A DNA stretch of 64,000 nt from Cunninghamia lanceolata. Taxonomy: Eukaryota; Streptophyta; Pinopsida; Cupressales; Cupressaceae. The stretch spans positions 13,038,001-13,102,000 of the forward strand of contig BSBN01001807.1 in assembly GCA_027924645.1 (NCBI GenBank). Direction: 5' to 3'. Both the position numbers and the translations under genes were made by a program. The notes under the pieces were generated by a model. That model was not told where the DNA came from, did not search any database, and was given only the letters and a program-made list of their open reading frames with translations. Below are positions 53,941 through 64,000 of the stretch, one piece after another (the first letter of the stretch is position 1; each line of letters opens with the position of its first letter).

Positions 53941-56900
53941 AGAAACAACACAAGTAAATCATTGGCATAGTAGCCATTTTAGATTTCACTTATTAAAATT
54001 CAATTTCAAGTCCAGATTTCTTAGATGTTTGTAAACCCAAACTTTGCAATAATTACGAGATTTTTGTATCTAGTGATGTTTTACATGTTCTCCAATAGAC
54101 CCAATCCATTAAAAATATATACTACCTAATTAGTTGGCTCATTGATAGTTTCAATTCCATGGTGGCAAGTTTGTTTCACATTCAGAGGTGCCCATGACAC
54201 TAGAATTTTTAGCGTTAGTCATTGCATTTGATGGGAAGCTTGAGTCTAGAGGTGCAAAGTAGTTGATGTTAGACACGTGACACTTTAGACTGATTTTTAT
54301 TGATCCTTCAAATCAATCTATGGGATCGTAATGCCAACAACATGCTTTAACTCCTTGTTCTACATGCCTTTGGTATAGTGTGTTACATTAAAAGAGAAAT
54401 AAAATATTTGTGTTTTTTAGAATTTTGTGGTTGCTTATAACACTACACTAAATGAAAGTGCCTATTGGCACATTAATACATACACACACATACACTTCTA
54501 TATTTCATATATATTTTAATCATGTATTTAAAATATTTGTTTTCAATTTAATTTTATAATATTATTAAAGGTTATTGAGATTTATGGAATACAATTTCAT
54601 TACTAGGTAATTATTTCTCTCTATCCATTCTTATAAGATTAAAATGTTAATATCTAATTATTATATCAATAAAATTTACCGTTTTGATATAATTATAGAT
54701 GGAGAGTCTAATGAAAGACTGTCCAACCATATAGGGCCCCGACGCTTGGATCTAAGCATCAAACACCTAGATCTTAACATACAATAGAAAATTTTAAATA
54801 TACAACAAATGTATGGAGAAAATGACGTCTTTTATCCATCTACAATAATTACATCAAGCCATTAAGCATTACAATAAGACCTTGAAGGTTCACAACAATC
54901 ATAGATTGAAAGGTCTCACAATCTAATACAATATATTTCACTATGAACTCATTCACAATTCACATAAGAATTACAAATTTGTCCTATAATATAAGTGCAA
55001 CCTTGAATTTTTAGTCTGTTGCCTACACCATAATCAATGCACATTTAGATCCTCACTAATGTACCACTAGACTTCTAATCTTAGCTACTTGGATTTAGCC
55101 TCTTGCTCAGATCTTCAATTCTGCTATTTAATCTATTAACTCTTTCTTGGGACCATGCTAGCTACGTATGGATGATCACTATAGGAAGCTCATTAAATCT
55201 TTATAAGGAAGAAAAACCATTATTACATAATCTTTATCCAAAGAATAAGAAACTTTTTAATCGTTTGGTGCTAAGAAATAGGTCTTTGCTAAGGATCAAT
55301 ATAGCCCCAAATCACCAAACATGTTCACCTGTACCTAAAAAATAATTCATATCAACCCCTTTCTTTACTACAAGTCATGCAATGTATCTCTCTTATTCAA
55401 GTAAAATAAAACAATTCCAAATAAATAAATTAAACTTTGCACCACCTCAGAGTATGAAATATGAGTAAATAATGAACAACAATATTACCATATACAACTA
55501 TATGATGAATCCTTCCTCACACATTATTATACATGATCAAGACTGTGGTTTTGGACTCTATCTTCATGCAGTAAATAAAACTAAACCAATGATAATGTGT
55601 CACCTCAATTCATTTTCTTAGGGTTGATATAGACTATTGTTAGAACCACAAAGCCAAAATCTAACAAGAACTCAAAATTTTGCCAAAAGAATGTAAAACA
55701 TAAGAAAACATATCCTTCTGGGTGATGCAAGGTTGCATGACCCTTGAGATGCTCCTACATCTTACAACTTAGGTAAGAAATTTGCAATTTCAAAGCTGAC
55801 AAATAAGAACTTGATTCTAGAACCACCTTTTTAAGTTGGCATCCAAACATCATTGCATCCTCAACACTTGAGTAACTTTTAGAAAAATATGCTTGCATAT
55901 TTCCCTACACGTCTTCTAGTTCTAGAAGCAAGAACTAGGGAATATCTTGACCTCCTCCATCCAGTAGAGGCTCTACTACACTCTTCCCCACTCCTTGAGG
56001 ATAAGAGTCTTGTTCCATCCACCTCCTCTAAGTGTTTTTTCATTGCTATTTATTTCAGTATAACTTCCTCAACATAACTATCGCCACATCTTTGCAATGG
56101 CTCATTTCCACTTTCCTCATGTGTACTCTAATGGGTTGATATCCACTATGCACCAACCACAACCATTTAGATGTTGTTCTTTGTAGGGTGATACATTCTA
56201 CATCCACATGTCACCCTCTTTGTCTCTTTGATAGTATTTTTATGCTTACAAGTGTTATCACACACCAAGTTAACACCCTTCCATTTGGAATCTCAAGGTC
56301 ATCAACACCTTCGTGAAATCCTAATTCCTTCCTCCACTTGGTCCCTTCCACCCAATAAACTCTACTCTTTAGTACCCATACAAGGTATTCACCAAATGTA
56401 TTTTTTGAATCACATTATTTATGCCTCCCTTAAATCAATACATACTACATTCAAGGATTTCACACAATCCTTCTTCATTGTTGCTAGAAACATACCCTCA
56501 AATCTTCTTATTCCTTCTTTGAAGGAATTATTCTTAGTTGTAATCCTTGGGCACACTTCACTTGCTTTTATGGTCTTTACACCACCACACATGAGTCTAA
56601 TCTGAAATGTCTTCACTCCATTGCAACCTAGACCAACCACAATGCTTTAGATCCTCTCCCACTCAAGCTACATCAAACATCAATCTTCTAATTTCAAGGA
56701 AATCCTTTCTTCCTCAAGTGCACTAACTCACCTCTTAGTAAGTCTTTCCTCTATGATACTCCAATATATCAACTTTGTACTTAACACTTTTCATCACTAA
56801 CTACTTTTGAACAAAGTCTTCACACTTTGTGCTAGTGCACTCACCATCTAAAATCTTGAGTAAACCACCAACACTCTTAGAAAATATCCCAAACACCAAT

Positions 56901-57374
56901 TGGAATGGTGTTCTATGACTAGATCTATTTTATGCAATTTTAGTTGTTCCACCAAATAGAATCCCACTATGCGGGTCCATCTCTCAATGTGTGCTAAAAT
57001 TAACACAAGAACTTAATATCTCTACCTTAACACTTTGCTCTAACTTATGTAACATGTTCAATTTGAAAAATAAATCTCTGAGTTTGTTGTAGTACAAATA
57101 TATAATCCATGGAAAAAAATTTCTCCATCACTTCTAAACCTTTTGTGGGAACAATTTGTATATTAGAATTCTCCAATTCCTCTCCTTCTAGCAACACTTC
57201 TTTTGGCCTCTCACATGACCCATTCGGATTTCTTCATGCCTTAAATCAACCACTCAATTCCTGTAGGGAAAATGATCTTCCTTACCTCCTAATGTTAGTT
57301 GTCTTACTACACATCAACTAGAAGACTTTACATTGCCACAACTAGTAACCTTACTAAATTTTTTTTAGGAAAGT
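53941..57374. other. No gene supported
   Basis: A long stretch with minus-strand frames (for example near 56419-56640) that could be TE relics, but no motif is recognisable. No LTR or inverted-repeat boundary could be drawn. Confidence 0.3.
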
Positions 57375-58140
57375 TGTCTGAACCTTACATCCCAATGTTT
57401 TGTATTTAAATATTATTTATCTGTACATGGGAAAGAGGGTGTCCCACTACGATGTGGCACTTTTGTCCATGTCTTGGATACTTTGTAATGTGTTTAAGAA
57501 GTTGTAAGGGCATCTAATGTCATTATGACATTATAAGCTGTGGGGGTTACTGATGATAGATTCTATGATGCATGTTATAACACATCATAAGGAACCTTTA
57601 AATGGGGATAATGGAGCCAAAATGGATTGCCCAAGTTGGTGAGTTGGCTATGATAGATTATGACAATGTAAGAGAATCTTCTAAGATTAGCATGTTGACT
57701 CATCATGGGAGTTGGGAATTGGAATTCCTAATGGGGATTTGGGAGCCATTTTTGGAAGTGGTATTCTTCCATGGTTTATGCTTTACCATTTGTGGTTTCT
57801 AGATTTCTATCTTTTGGTTCCTATGATGGAGATGTAGTATGATGATATTTGGTAGGAGGTTATGTTGTTGGAATTTCTCTAGACTTGTGTTTGTTGTTCT
57901 CTTATGAAGGCTTGATCCTATTAATGTATTGTAACTAGATTGGTACTACATCGATACATTGGTTTGCAATTTAGAGGCTAGGTTTTTTCTTGAAAGGGTC
58001 TTTGTAGGATAAACATTGTGTCATTATGGTACAATCTTTTGTGTGTATATTTTCTCTTGAAATTGCTAGATCATATTTTACATGCAATTCTCTCCTCATT
58101 GATTAGTGTAGGAAGTGTTTCTGCTATTAGCTTCCTTTCA
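57375..58140 (+). repeat. 5' LTR of truncated copia element
   Basis: Ends GCTATTAGCTTCCTTTCA at 58140, followed by a primer-site remnant. Its start near 57375 (TGTCTGAACCTTACATCCC) is estimated by similarity to the LTR at 253. Its end also matches the LTR end at 63887 (GTGTAGGAAGTnGTTCTGCT and AGCTTCCTTaCA), so three related copia LTRs lie in this window. Confidence 0.6.
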
Positions 58141-58142
58141 TT

Positions 58143-58156
58143 TGGTATCAAAACTT
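58143..58156 (+). other. Degenerate primer-binding site
   Basis: TGGTATCAAAACTTGG, two bases after the LTR end; the initiator-Met core TGGTATCAGAGC with two changes. Confidence 0.65.
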
Positions 58157-58277
58157 GGTTAACTCTATTTCTTAAGTGGATGGGAAAAGATTTTTTAGAC
58201 TAATCTTGGTTTGAGTGGGAGCCATCCATAAAAGATCTCTATTTTCAGGGAAAATAGAAAGTACATTATAGTTGGTG

Positions 58278-60868
58278 ATGGAACAATTTAATGGCACAAA
58301 CTTTGAGCTATGGAAACTCAAGATGGAGGATCTATTGATAAACAAAGATCTAAGGTTAAAAATCTTTAGAAATAAACATATAAGTATGATGGATGAAGAC
58401 TGGGATGTGTAAGAACATAAATCTAGAAGCCTCATTCAAATTTGTTTGGTAGATTCAATGCTCTTGAATGTTACAGAAGAACCCTGTGTTAAAACCCTCT
58501 AAGAAAAGATAGGAAAGTTGTACTAGGCTAGAACCTTAGTGAACAAGATTTTTTTTATAAAATAAGTATACTTTGAGGATGGGTGATGGAGACTTAGTTG
58601 TTGAGCACCTGAATATATTTAACACCATTGTAAGCCAGTTACAACCTGTCAATATGAAGATAGAAGAAGAAGATTGATGTATGCTCCTAAAATGCTCTTT
58701 GCCAAACTCATTAGATAATTTCAAGTGATGCCCATTAGAAGTAGTACTGTAAATTTTGTGCTTGATAAGGTAGTGGCTTCTCTTCTCCTAGAGGAGATGA
58801 GGTAGAAGGATTCTAAATCCACCAAGGAAGCACTATTTTTTCCTAGACAGTCAAAGGAAAAAGGCAAGAAAAAGGACAATAAAAAGAAGAAGAGTAGATC
58901 TAAGTCTTAGGGGAGATCTAGGTCTCCTAGTAAGTCTAAGGTAAAATGTTGGAACTATGGTAGGAAAGGCCACATCAAGGACTACAAGAAAAAGAAGAAA
59001 GAAAGAATGAGTCAGATGATTTAGATTCTAGAGCTTCTTAGGATGAATCAAATTCACATTTGTTGCAAACCTTGCCACACATGCATGTGAGGATGCATGG
59101 ATGATTGATTTTGGTTCCTCTTTCCACATGCCTCCTCATAGGGAGTGTTTTTTTGACTATGAGAAGTTTGATGGTGGAAAGGTCTACTTTGGTGATAAAT
59201 CGTTTCTAAATTCTATTGTTGGGTGTGCCAAAATTAGATTCTCTTATGGGAGGATTGAAGGAATTTCAAGAGTTTTGCACATCTTGGGTTTGGCATAGAA
59301 GCTATTATCTATTAGCAAGATAAATGATGTTGTTATGTAGGTAGTCTTCCATAGTGGTGGGTGTAACATGGTTCATGGATCTATGGTGTTGGAAAAGGGA
59401 GTTCAAGTTGGAACTCTTTTTCACCTTGATGCTAGCACCTAAATTTAGTGTAGCAGTTTAGTAGTAACTATAGCAAAGGAACATGCAACATCTGAGCCTA
59501 AAACTTTGGTGCCTTAAACATCTATGCCTACAAAATTGATACTTGCAACAAAGGGATTGATAACACCAAGACTTTTAGCAAGGGTAAATGTAGTGTGAGT
59601 TCCTAAACATGTTCTCACCTTAGAGAGAAAGATGCTACCTAAGAAGACTATGTTGTGGCATGAGCATATGGACCACATTAGTGAGAAGGATCTTAGGACC
59701 TTGAAAAAGACATCTTGTAGAGGGGTTATTTGATTGTTCTCTTGAGTTTGAATTTTCTCAACATTGTATTTATGGTAAATAAAATTATGTTTAGTTTTAC
59801 TTGAGCTTAGATAAATCTCATGGGATTTTGGATCTTATTCATAGTGATGTGCTTAGTCATGTAGATGTGCCTTGATTGGAAAAATCCATTTATTATATTT
59901 CTTTATTGATGATTTCTCCAAGAGGAGTTGGATCTATTTTCTCAGGCATAAATATGAGGTATTTAGTTGGTTCAAGGAGTTTTATGCTCTTGTGGAAAAC
60001 TAGACAAGTAGAAAGATCAATGTATTGAGAACAAATAATGGTAGAGAATATTGTTCAACTAACTTTGACCAATTCTACAAAGATAATGGTATTTCATGGC
60101 ATAAGATAAATCCATACACCCCTCAACAAAATGGAGTTGCAAAGGATGAATAGGTCATTGATGGAGAGGGCTAGGAGTATGCTTAGTGACGTTGATTTAG
60201 AATAGAAATTTTAGGCAATGGCAGTTAGAATTGCATGTTACTTGATTAATAGGTCTCCCACATCAACACTTGTGGATAAGACCCCTATGGAGGTTTGGAT
60301 TGGTAAAAATCCCTCACTATAGCATCTTGAAATTTTTTGTTGTGAGGCATATGCCCATGTGCCTAAGAAGAAGAGGTCAAAGTTGGATTGTAAGGTAGTG
60401 AAATGTATCTTAATTGGCTATGGTGATGATGTGAAAGGGTACAAGATTGGGGATCATATTATTAGAAAGGTATTGTATAGTCAAAATGTTATCTTCATAA
60501 AGATCAAGCCTTCTCCTTTAGTTGAGAAACTAGATGGGAGTGCAAAGTCTACAATGTAGTCACAACCAAAGATTGAGACAATTGCACTTGAGGATGAACC
60601 AAAGGTTTAGGATGGCCTTAATGAGGAGGATAGTACAAATAGATTAGAGAGTTCAAAAAAGGAACCTCCGCCTTAGATTTTGAGGAGCTCCACTTGACAA
60701 AAGAGGCAACTAGAGAGATATAGCCCAACTAATTATAGATTTTTTTTCCTTGATTACTAACACTAATGAGCCTCAAATTGTGAACTAGGAAATGGAGATG
60801 GATGATTGTGAGTCTCAAAATTTAGCCATAGATGATGAGATGGTAGATTTGAAGAATAATGAAAAGTA
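58278..60868 (+). pseudogene. copia gag-protease-integrase, decayed, no RT
   Basis: From ATG 58278 (MEQFNGTNFELWKLKMEDLL, a typical copia gag start) the coding order is intact: a CCHC knuckle near 58950 (CWNYGRKGHIKDYKKK, two of four ligands lost), a protease start at 59098 (WMIDFGSSFHMPPHRECF, catalytic DSG/DTG changed to DFG), GAG-pre-integrase near 59650 (LWHEHMDHISEKDLRTL), integrase core near 59890-60160 (IYYISFIDDFSKRSWIYF, NNGREYCS, HKINPYTPQQNGV), the GKGYK-like C-terminal block at 60359-60559, and the RRSTRQ linker near 60690. The frame has many stops. It ends at DDEMVDLKNNEK, just where RT should begin, at the foreign sequence starting 60874. Confidence 0.85.
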
Positions 60869-60873
60869 AGATT

Positions 60874-63800
60874 TGTTGTGCCCTATGCACAGTGTGCCCC
60901 ACTTTGCCCCTGGTAAAGTAGGGACCCCCTAGTTGGCATAAGTCCTTGAGTATGGAGAGGTCTTGGTTTGGTTCTAGTTGGTCCTCATTCTCAAAATACT
61001 TTTTTAATAGGTCTTTTTGAGTCATTTTGATTCTTGCTTTTACATCCAATGATTTTGACATGCTTTGTACCTCATTGCTTCACTTAAGGAAAAATTTGAT
61101 TTTTGTGTCTTATGTCATCTTGCTTGTTTGATAGCCTTGACAAGAGTGTGAAAATTTGATTGATTGAAAATGTCTAGTCTCTAAGTGTCATAAGGAATCA
61201 CTCAATTTTAGACCACCCATTTGTTGGCGTGATGGTTAGCAATGCTAGAATATGTGTATAAGGGTTTGATTGGCTACTACAAACCTCTATGAAGTGGTGT
61301 TATGTTTATATAAGTCTTGAGATAATGTAGATATTTGGAGGCATTGTTTAGGGGGTTGATAATGGTTTGATCCTTCTAGTTAGATCACTTAAACCCTTTT
61401 ATGTATCATGAAAATACCGTGCATTACCTCTAAACTATCATAAACACATATAAATTGCTTTTGGAGCTCTTGAAATTGATGAAAACAACTCTCCTACGAC
61501 CATCATGAACTCTTAAAGGAGCTTTAAACACTCTTTATGTGCATTTGGTGTCCAGTTTAAATTCATAAGGAGGGAAACTTTTTGATTTCTATTGTTTCAT
61601 TACAGGTTGCCCAAAATTGATGGTTAGTCACCAAAAGTTAAATCCTTGTTCATGTTAAGAAAGGTGTCTCAACCTTGCAACTACAAAAGGTTACTATTCT
61701 TTCCAGTTTTGGTCTTTTCAAATACTCTTTATCTTGAAGAATGGTTAAGAACTTTTAATGTTTCCAAAAGGGCTAAAAATGATAGGACTTATTATTTTTA
61801 GTTGTTATGGAGTAAAAAGTGGACACATGCCTTTTTACCTCCTACTTTACCTCCTATATCCTATTTGCTTCATTATACATTCTAATTGAGCATCCCAAAG
61901 AAAAAATCCCGACACCCATGAGAATTTGGGACCTTGGGCCTTTCATTTCACTTAGCCCTGACTCAAATTAGGCCCCTGGACTTGGATGCTCGTGGCCAAG
62001 TCCACCCTAATTGGTCAGGATAAAATTTAATGTATGTCTTCCTAGGACTCTTAAATGGGTCCCTCCTTGTCGGTAGTTTCATTTAATTTGCAAAAGGTTA
62101 ACATATAAGCATATATAAATAGGTGTTTGAATTCATTTTATGTTAGCTTGATGATAGAAAGGTTACGATATTATGCAAAGGTGAATTCAAGGCATTTATT
62201 GTGTTTGTGGTAGACTTGTGTTAGTATTGTGTTTGTTGCAGATTCATAATCATCATCAACATCCTTATGAGTTGAAGAATCTTCATCCTCCTAAGGACTT
62301 CAACACCAAGGTGACATCATTGTATTTGAATCATTTCATCATCATTTGGATTATCTTTAGTCTCTGCCCTGCTAGGGCACGTTTGCTCTCTAACAACAAT
62401 GTTGGGAAGATTGAATGCTCTCTTGGATTTGACTGAGGCAAGTCTCTAAACACCACAACCCCCAAAAACATTTTCTTCTTGAGTGTAGGTTACATGTGCG
62501 GAAGTTGTGGAAGTGAAGGTACATGGAGATTGTTTGAAGGATAAAGATTCAGGATCCGAAAATAAAGTTCAAAAATTCACCCTTAGCAGACTTGGACGCT
62601 AGCCCCAGTGTTCAATAGGCAAAACAAATCCTGAATTCAGCATCAGAGCATCATTTACAACATTTTTGTAGTTCAGAGCTTCCAAAGATCAGGACTTTCA
62701 GGACCTAGGTGCTAGCCTTGGAGTCTTCTGACATTTTAGCTTCTAAGGGATAGGTTTGGACATCTCACTGATCATCCTGGTGCTTTCAAATCCTAATTTG
62801 TTATTTTTGTTTCTCTGTTATAGGCTGATTATCATAATTCTAGGGTTTAGAGCATTGATTGGGATAGGGTTTGATAAAAGGCTTGGTTGAATCAAATCTA
62901 TCCTCTACAAACAAGAGCACAAAACCAGCAGCTGAGTCCTCTTCCATCTTGTAGTGACTTGGCTCGATTTTTTCCTTGAATGTTGTAGTGAAAGGAGGGT
63001 TTGATCTAATGTACTCACATTCTTTGCATGTCTCTCTCTTTTTTCCCTTCGAAACATTAGTAACTCTAATTTGAGCTCAAATGGACCTAGAATTTTCCCA
63101 AAAGTAGCAGAATTGCCAAGAAAATATCTAGGGTGAGTTTTGACTCAAGATCATATCTGGATTGCAAGATATTAAAGTTTCTATTTTTTGAAACTCCCAA
63201 AAAGGTTTGAACTTAGATTTGTGGCACTTAGAGGTTCCTAAACACCCCAAAATTTGTTATAACTGGAAAAATAGGTTATAGCTTGATAGATCTCTTTATG
63301 GTCTTTCCAACACATCAAACGGTTTGTCAATAAGACACCCAAATCAAAAGTTATGGCCTCCATAAGTTGGACCTTCTATTCTAGGAAATGTGAAAACATG
63401 TTGGACACTTAAAAGAGCTGTAAAGAGGAGAGTTACACATGTTGGTGTGTGATTTGGCACATCAAAATGCATCTTTTACTAGAGATAATTTGGGCGCCAC
63501 TTTTGGGTGGTTTTGGCTCATGGTTTTGTAATTATCATTGGTGGTTTACCATATTTTATCTCCTATATATCAGGATCTTGAGATGACGATTGTGTGTAAG
63601 AGTCTTATAGATGTTGATTGCCTATAGATCTCTGGTTGGTTATACTCCTATGAAAGCTTGCTCTACAAGTATATTGTAATCTTCTTGATTCGTGAATAAT
63701 ATTATTTGGGTGGCTTTGGAGTGTGGGGTTTTTCTCCCAAGAGGGTTTCCCCATGTAATTACTGTGTCGTGGTATGATTGCTATTTGTGTTTATTTATGT

Positions 63801-63887
63801 AACTATTGTAAATATCTGAAAAGTTCTACATATGCCTCCCCTCAAGATTAGTGTAGGAAGTTGTTCTGCTACCTTAGCTTCCTTACA
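60874..63887 (+). mobile_element. Possible long LTR of another copia element
   Basis: The copia frame above breaks off at 60868-60873, and TGTTGTGCCCTATGC starts here. At the other end, CTTCCTTACA is followed by AG and a perfect primer site at 63890. If both are one LTR it is about 3.0 kb, with a TATA-like CCTATATATC at 63561. The 5' limit is inference; only the 3' end is firm. A frame-free interior with no domain fits an LTR. Confidence 0.4.
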
Positions 63888-63889
63888 AG

Positions 63890-63901
63890 TGGTATCAGAG
63901 C
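63890..63901 (+). other. Primer-binding site (initiator-Met tRNA)
   Basis: TGGTATCAGAGC, the canonical copia primer site, two bases after an LTR end. The downstream GTTTTGAGTGGGAGC also occurs (diverged) after the primer site at 58143. Internal region leaves the window. Confidence 0.85.
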
Positions 63902-64000
63902 TTGATCACCTTTGGTTTCAGTTGTGGGTTGTTGTGTTTTTTGAACTAATCCAGTTTTGAGTGGGAGCTTGTGCATAAGATACTTTGTGATCTTGTTGCA

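Noticed and set aside
53941..57374. Minus-strand gypsy element
   Set aside because: Some frames look protein-like, but no protease, RT, RNase H or integrase motif could be found.
1..64000. tRNA, rRNA and snRNA genes
   Set aside because: Scanned by eye for A/B boxes and conserved stems; the only matches were retrotransposon primer sites.

Overview
This window looks like a piece of a large, repeat-rich plant nuclear genome, most likely a gymnosperm. The reasons are low G+C, spliced gene remnants with GT-AG introns, plant-type Ty1/copia LTRs with an initiator-Met tRNA primer site, plant L1-type LINEs (endonuclease, RT, zinc-binding and RNase H domains), and PPR, TPX2 and ZFWD relatives. The lineage is inference; no gene fixes a species. 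No cellular gene here appears intact, and most of the DNA is transposable elements nested in one another.

Layout. 1-1150: 3' end of a copia element and its LTR. 1260-2030: broken minus-strand reading frame. 2690-5271: microsatellite, a 55-bp tandem repeat and AT-rich DNA. 5272-5920: small element with terminal inverted repeats. 6980-9056: decayed gene for a ZFWD-type protein (two CCCH fingers plus WD40 repeats), truncated after about three WD repeats. 10058-11091: copia LTR, then one copy of a 0.5-kb direct repeat whose second copy lies at 21075-21568. 13498-20466: the most unusual feature, a 6,969-bp unit with TG...CA ends and a perfect 5-bp target-site duplication. It carries a motif array, an internal promoter and leader intron, two overlapping ORFs of unknown function, and a terminal TATA/AATAAA module. 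22940-23680: almost pure A+T. 26422-35465: minus-strand L1-type LINE bounded by an exact 20-bp duplication, holding a copy of an unknown protein family. 35690-37316: minisatellite and a large inverted repeat.

36996-45373: TPX2-like gene remnant on the plus strand. Its start region is duplicated head-to-head by the inverted repeat, and its middle is split by a second, opposite-strand member of the 13498 family (38451-43148, own 5-bp duplication). 45775-45945: PPR fragment. 46225-47701: LINE derivative with ORF1 only. 47756-48852: poly(A)-tailed retrocopy of the same unknown protein family. 49091-54000: tandem and direct duplications. 57375-60868: copia 5' LTR plus gag-integrase, cut off before RT. 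60874 onward: apparently another LTR element that leaves the window.

The best candidate for an undescribed system is the 13498/38451 family. Both copies share ends, a strong hairpin near the 5' end, a 1.7-2 kb array of a motif close to GATCTAATGCGCC, and the 3' module, but they differ in their central cargo. The simplest reading is that both are solo copies of a very large LTR whose U3 region carries genes. A non-LTR mobile element with similar ends is the alternative.
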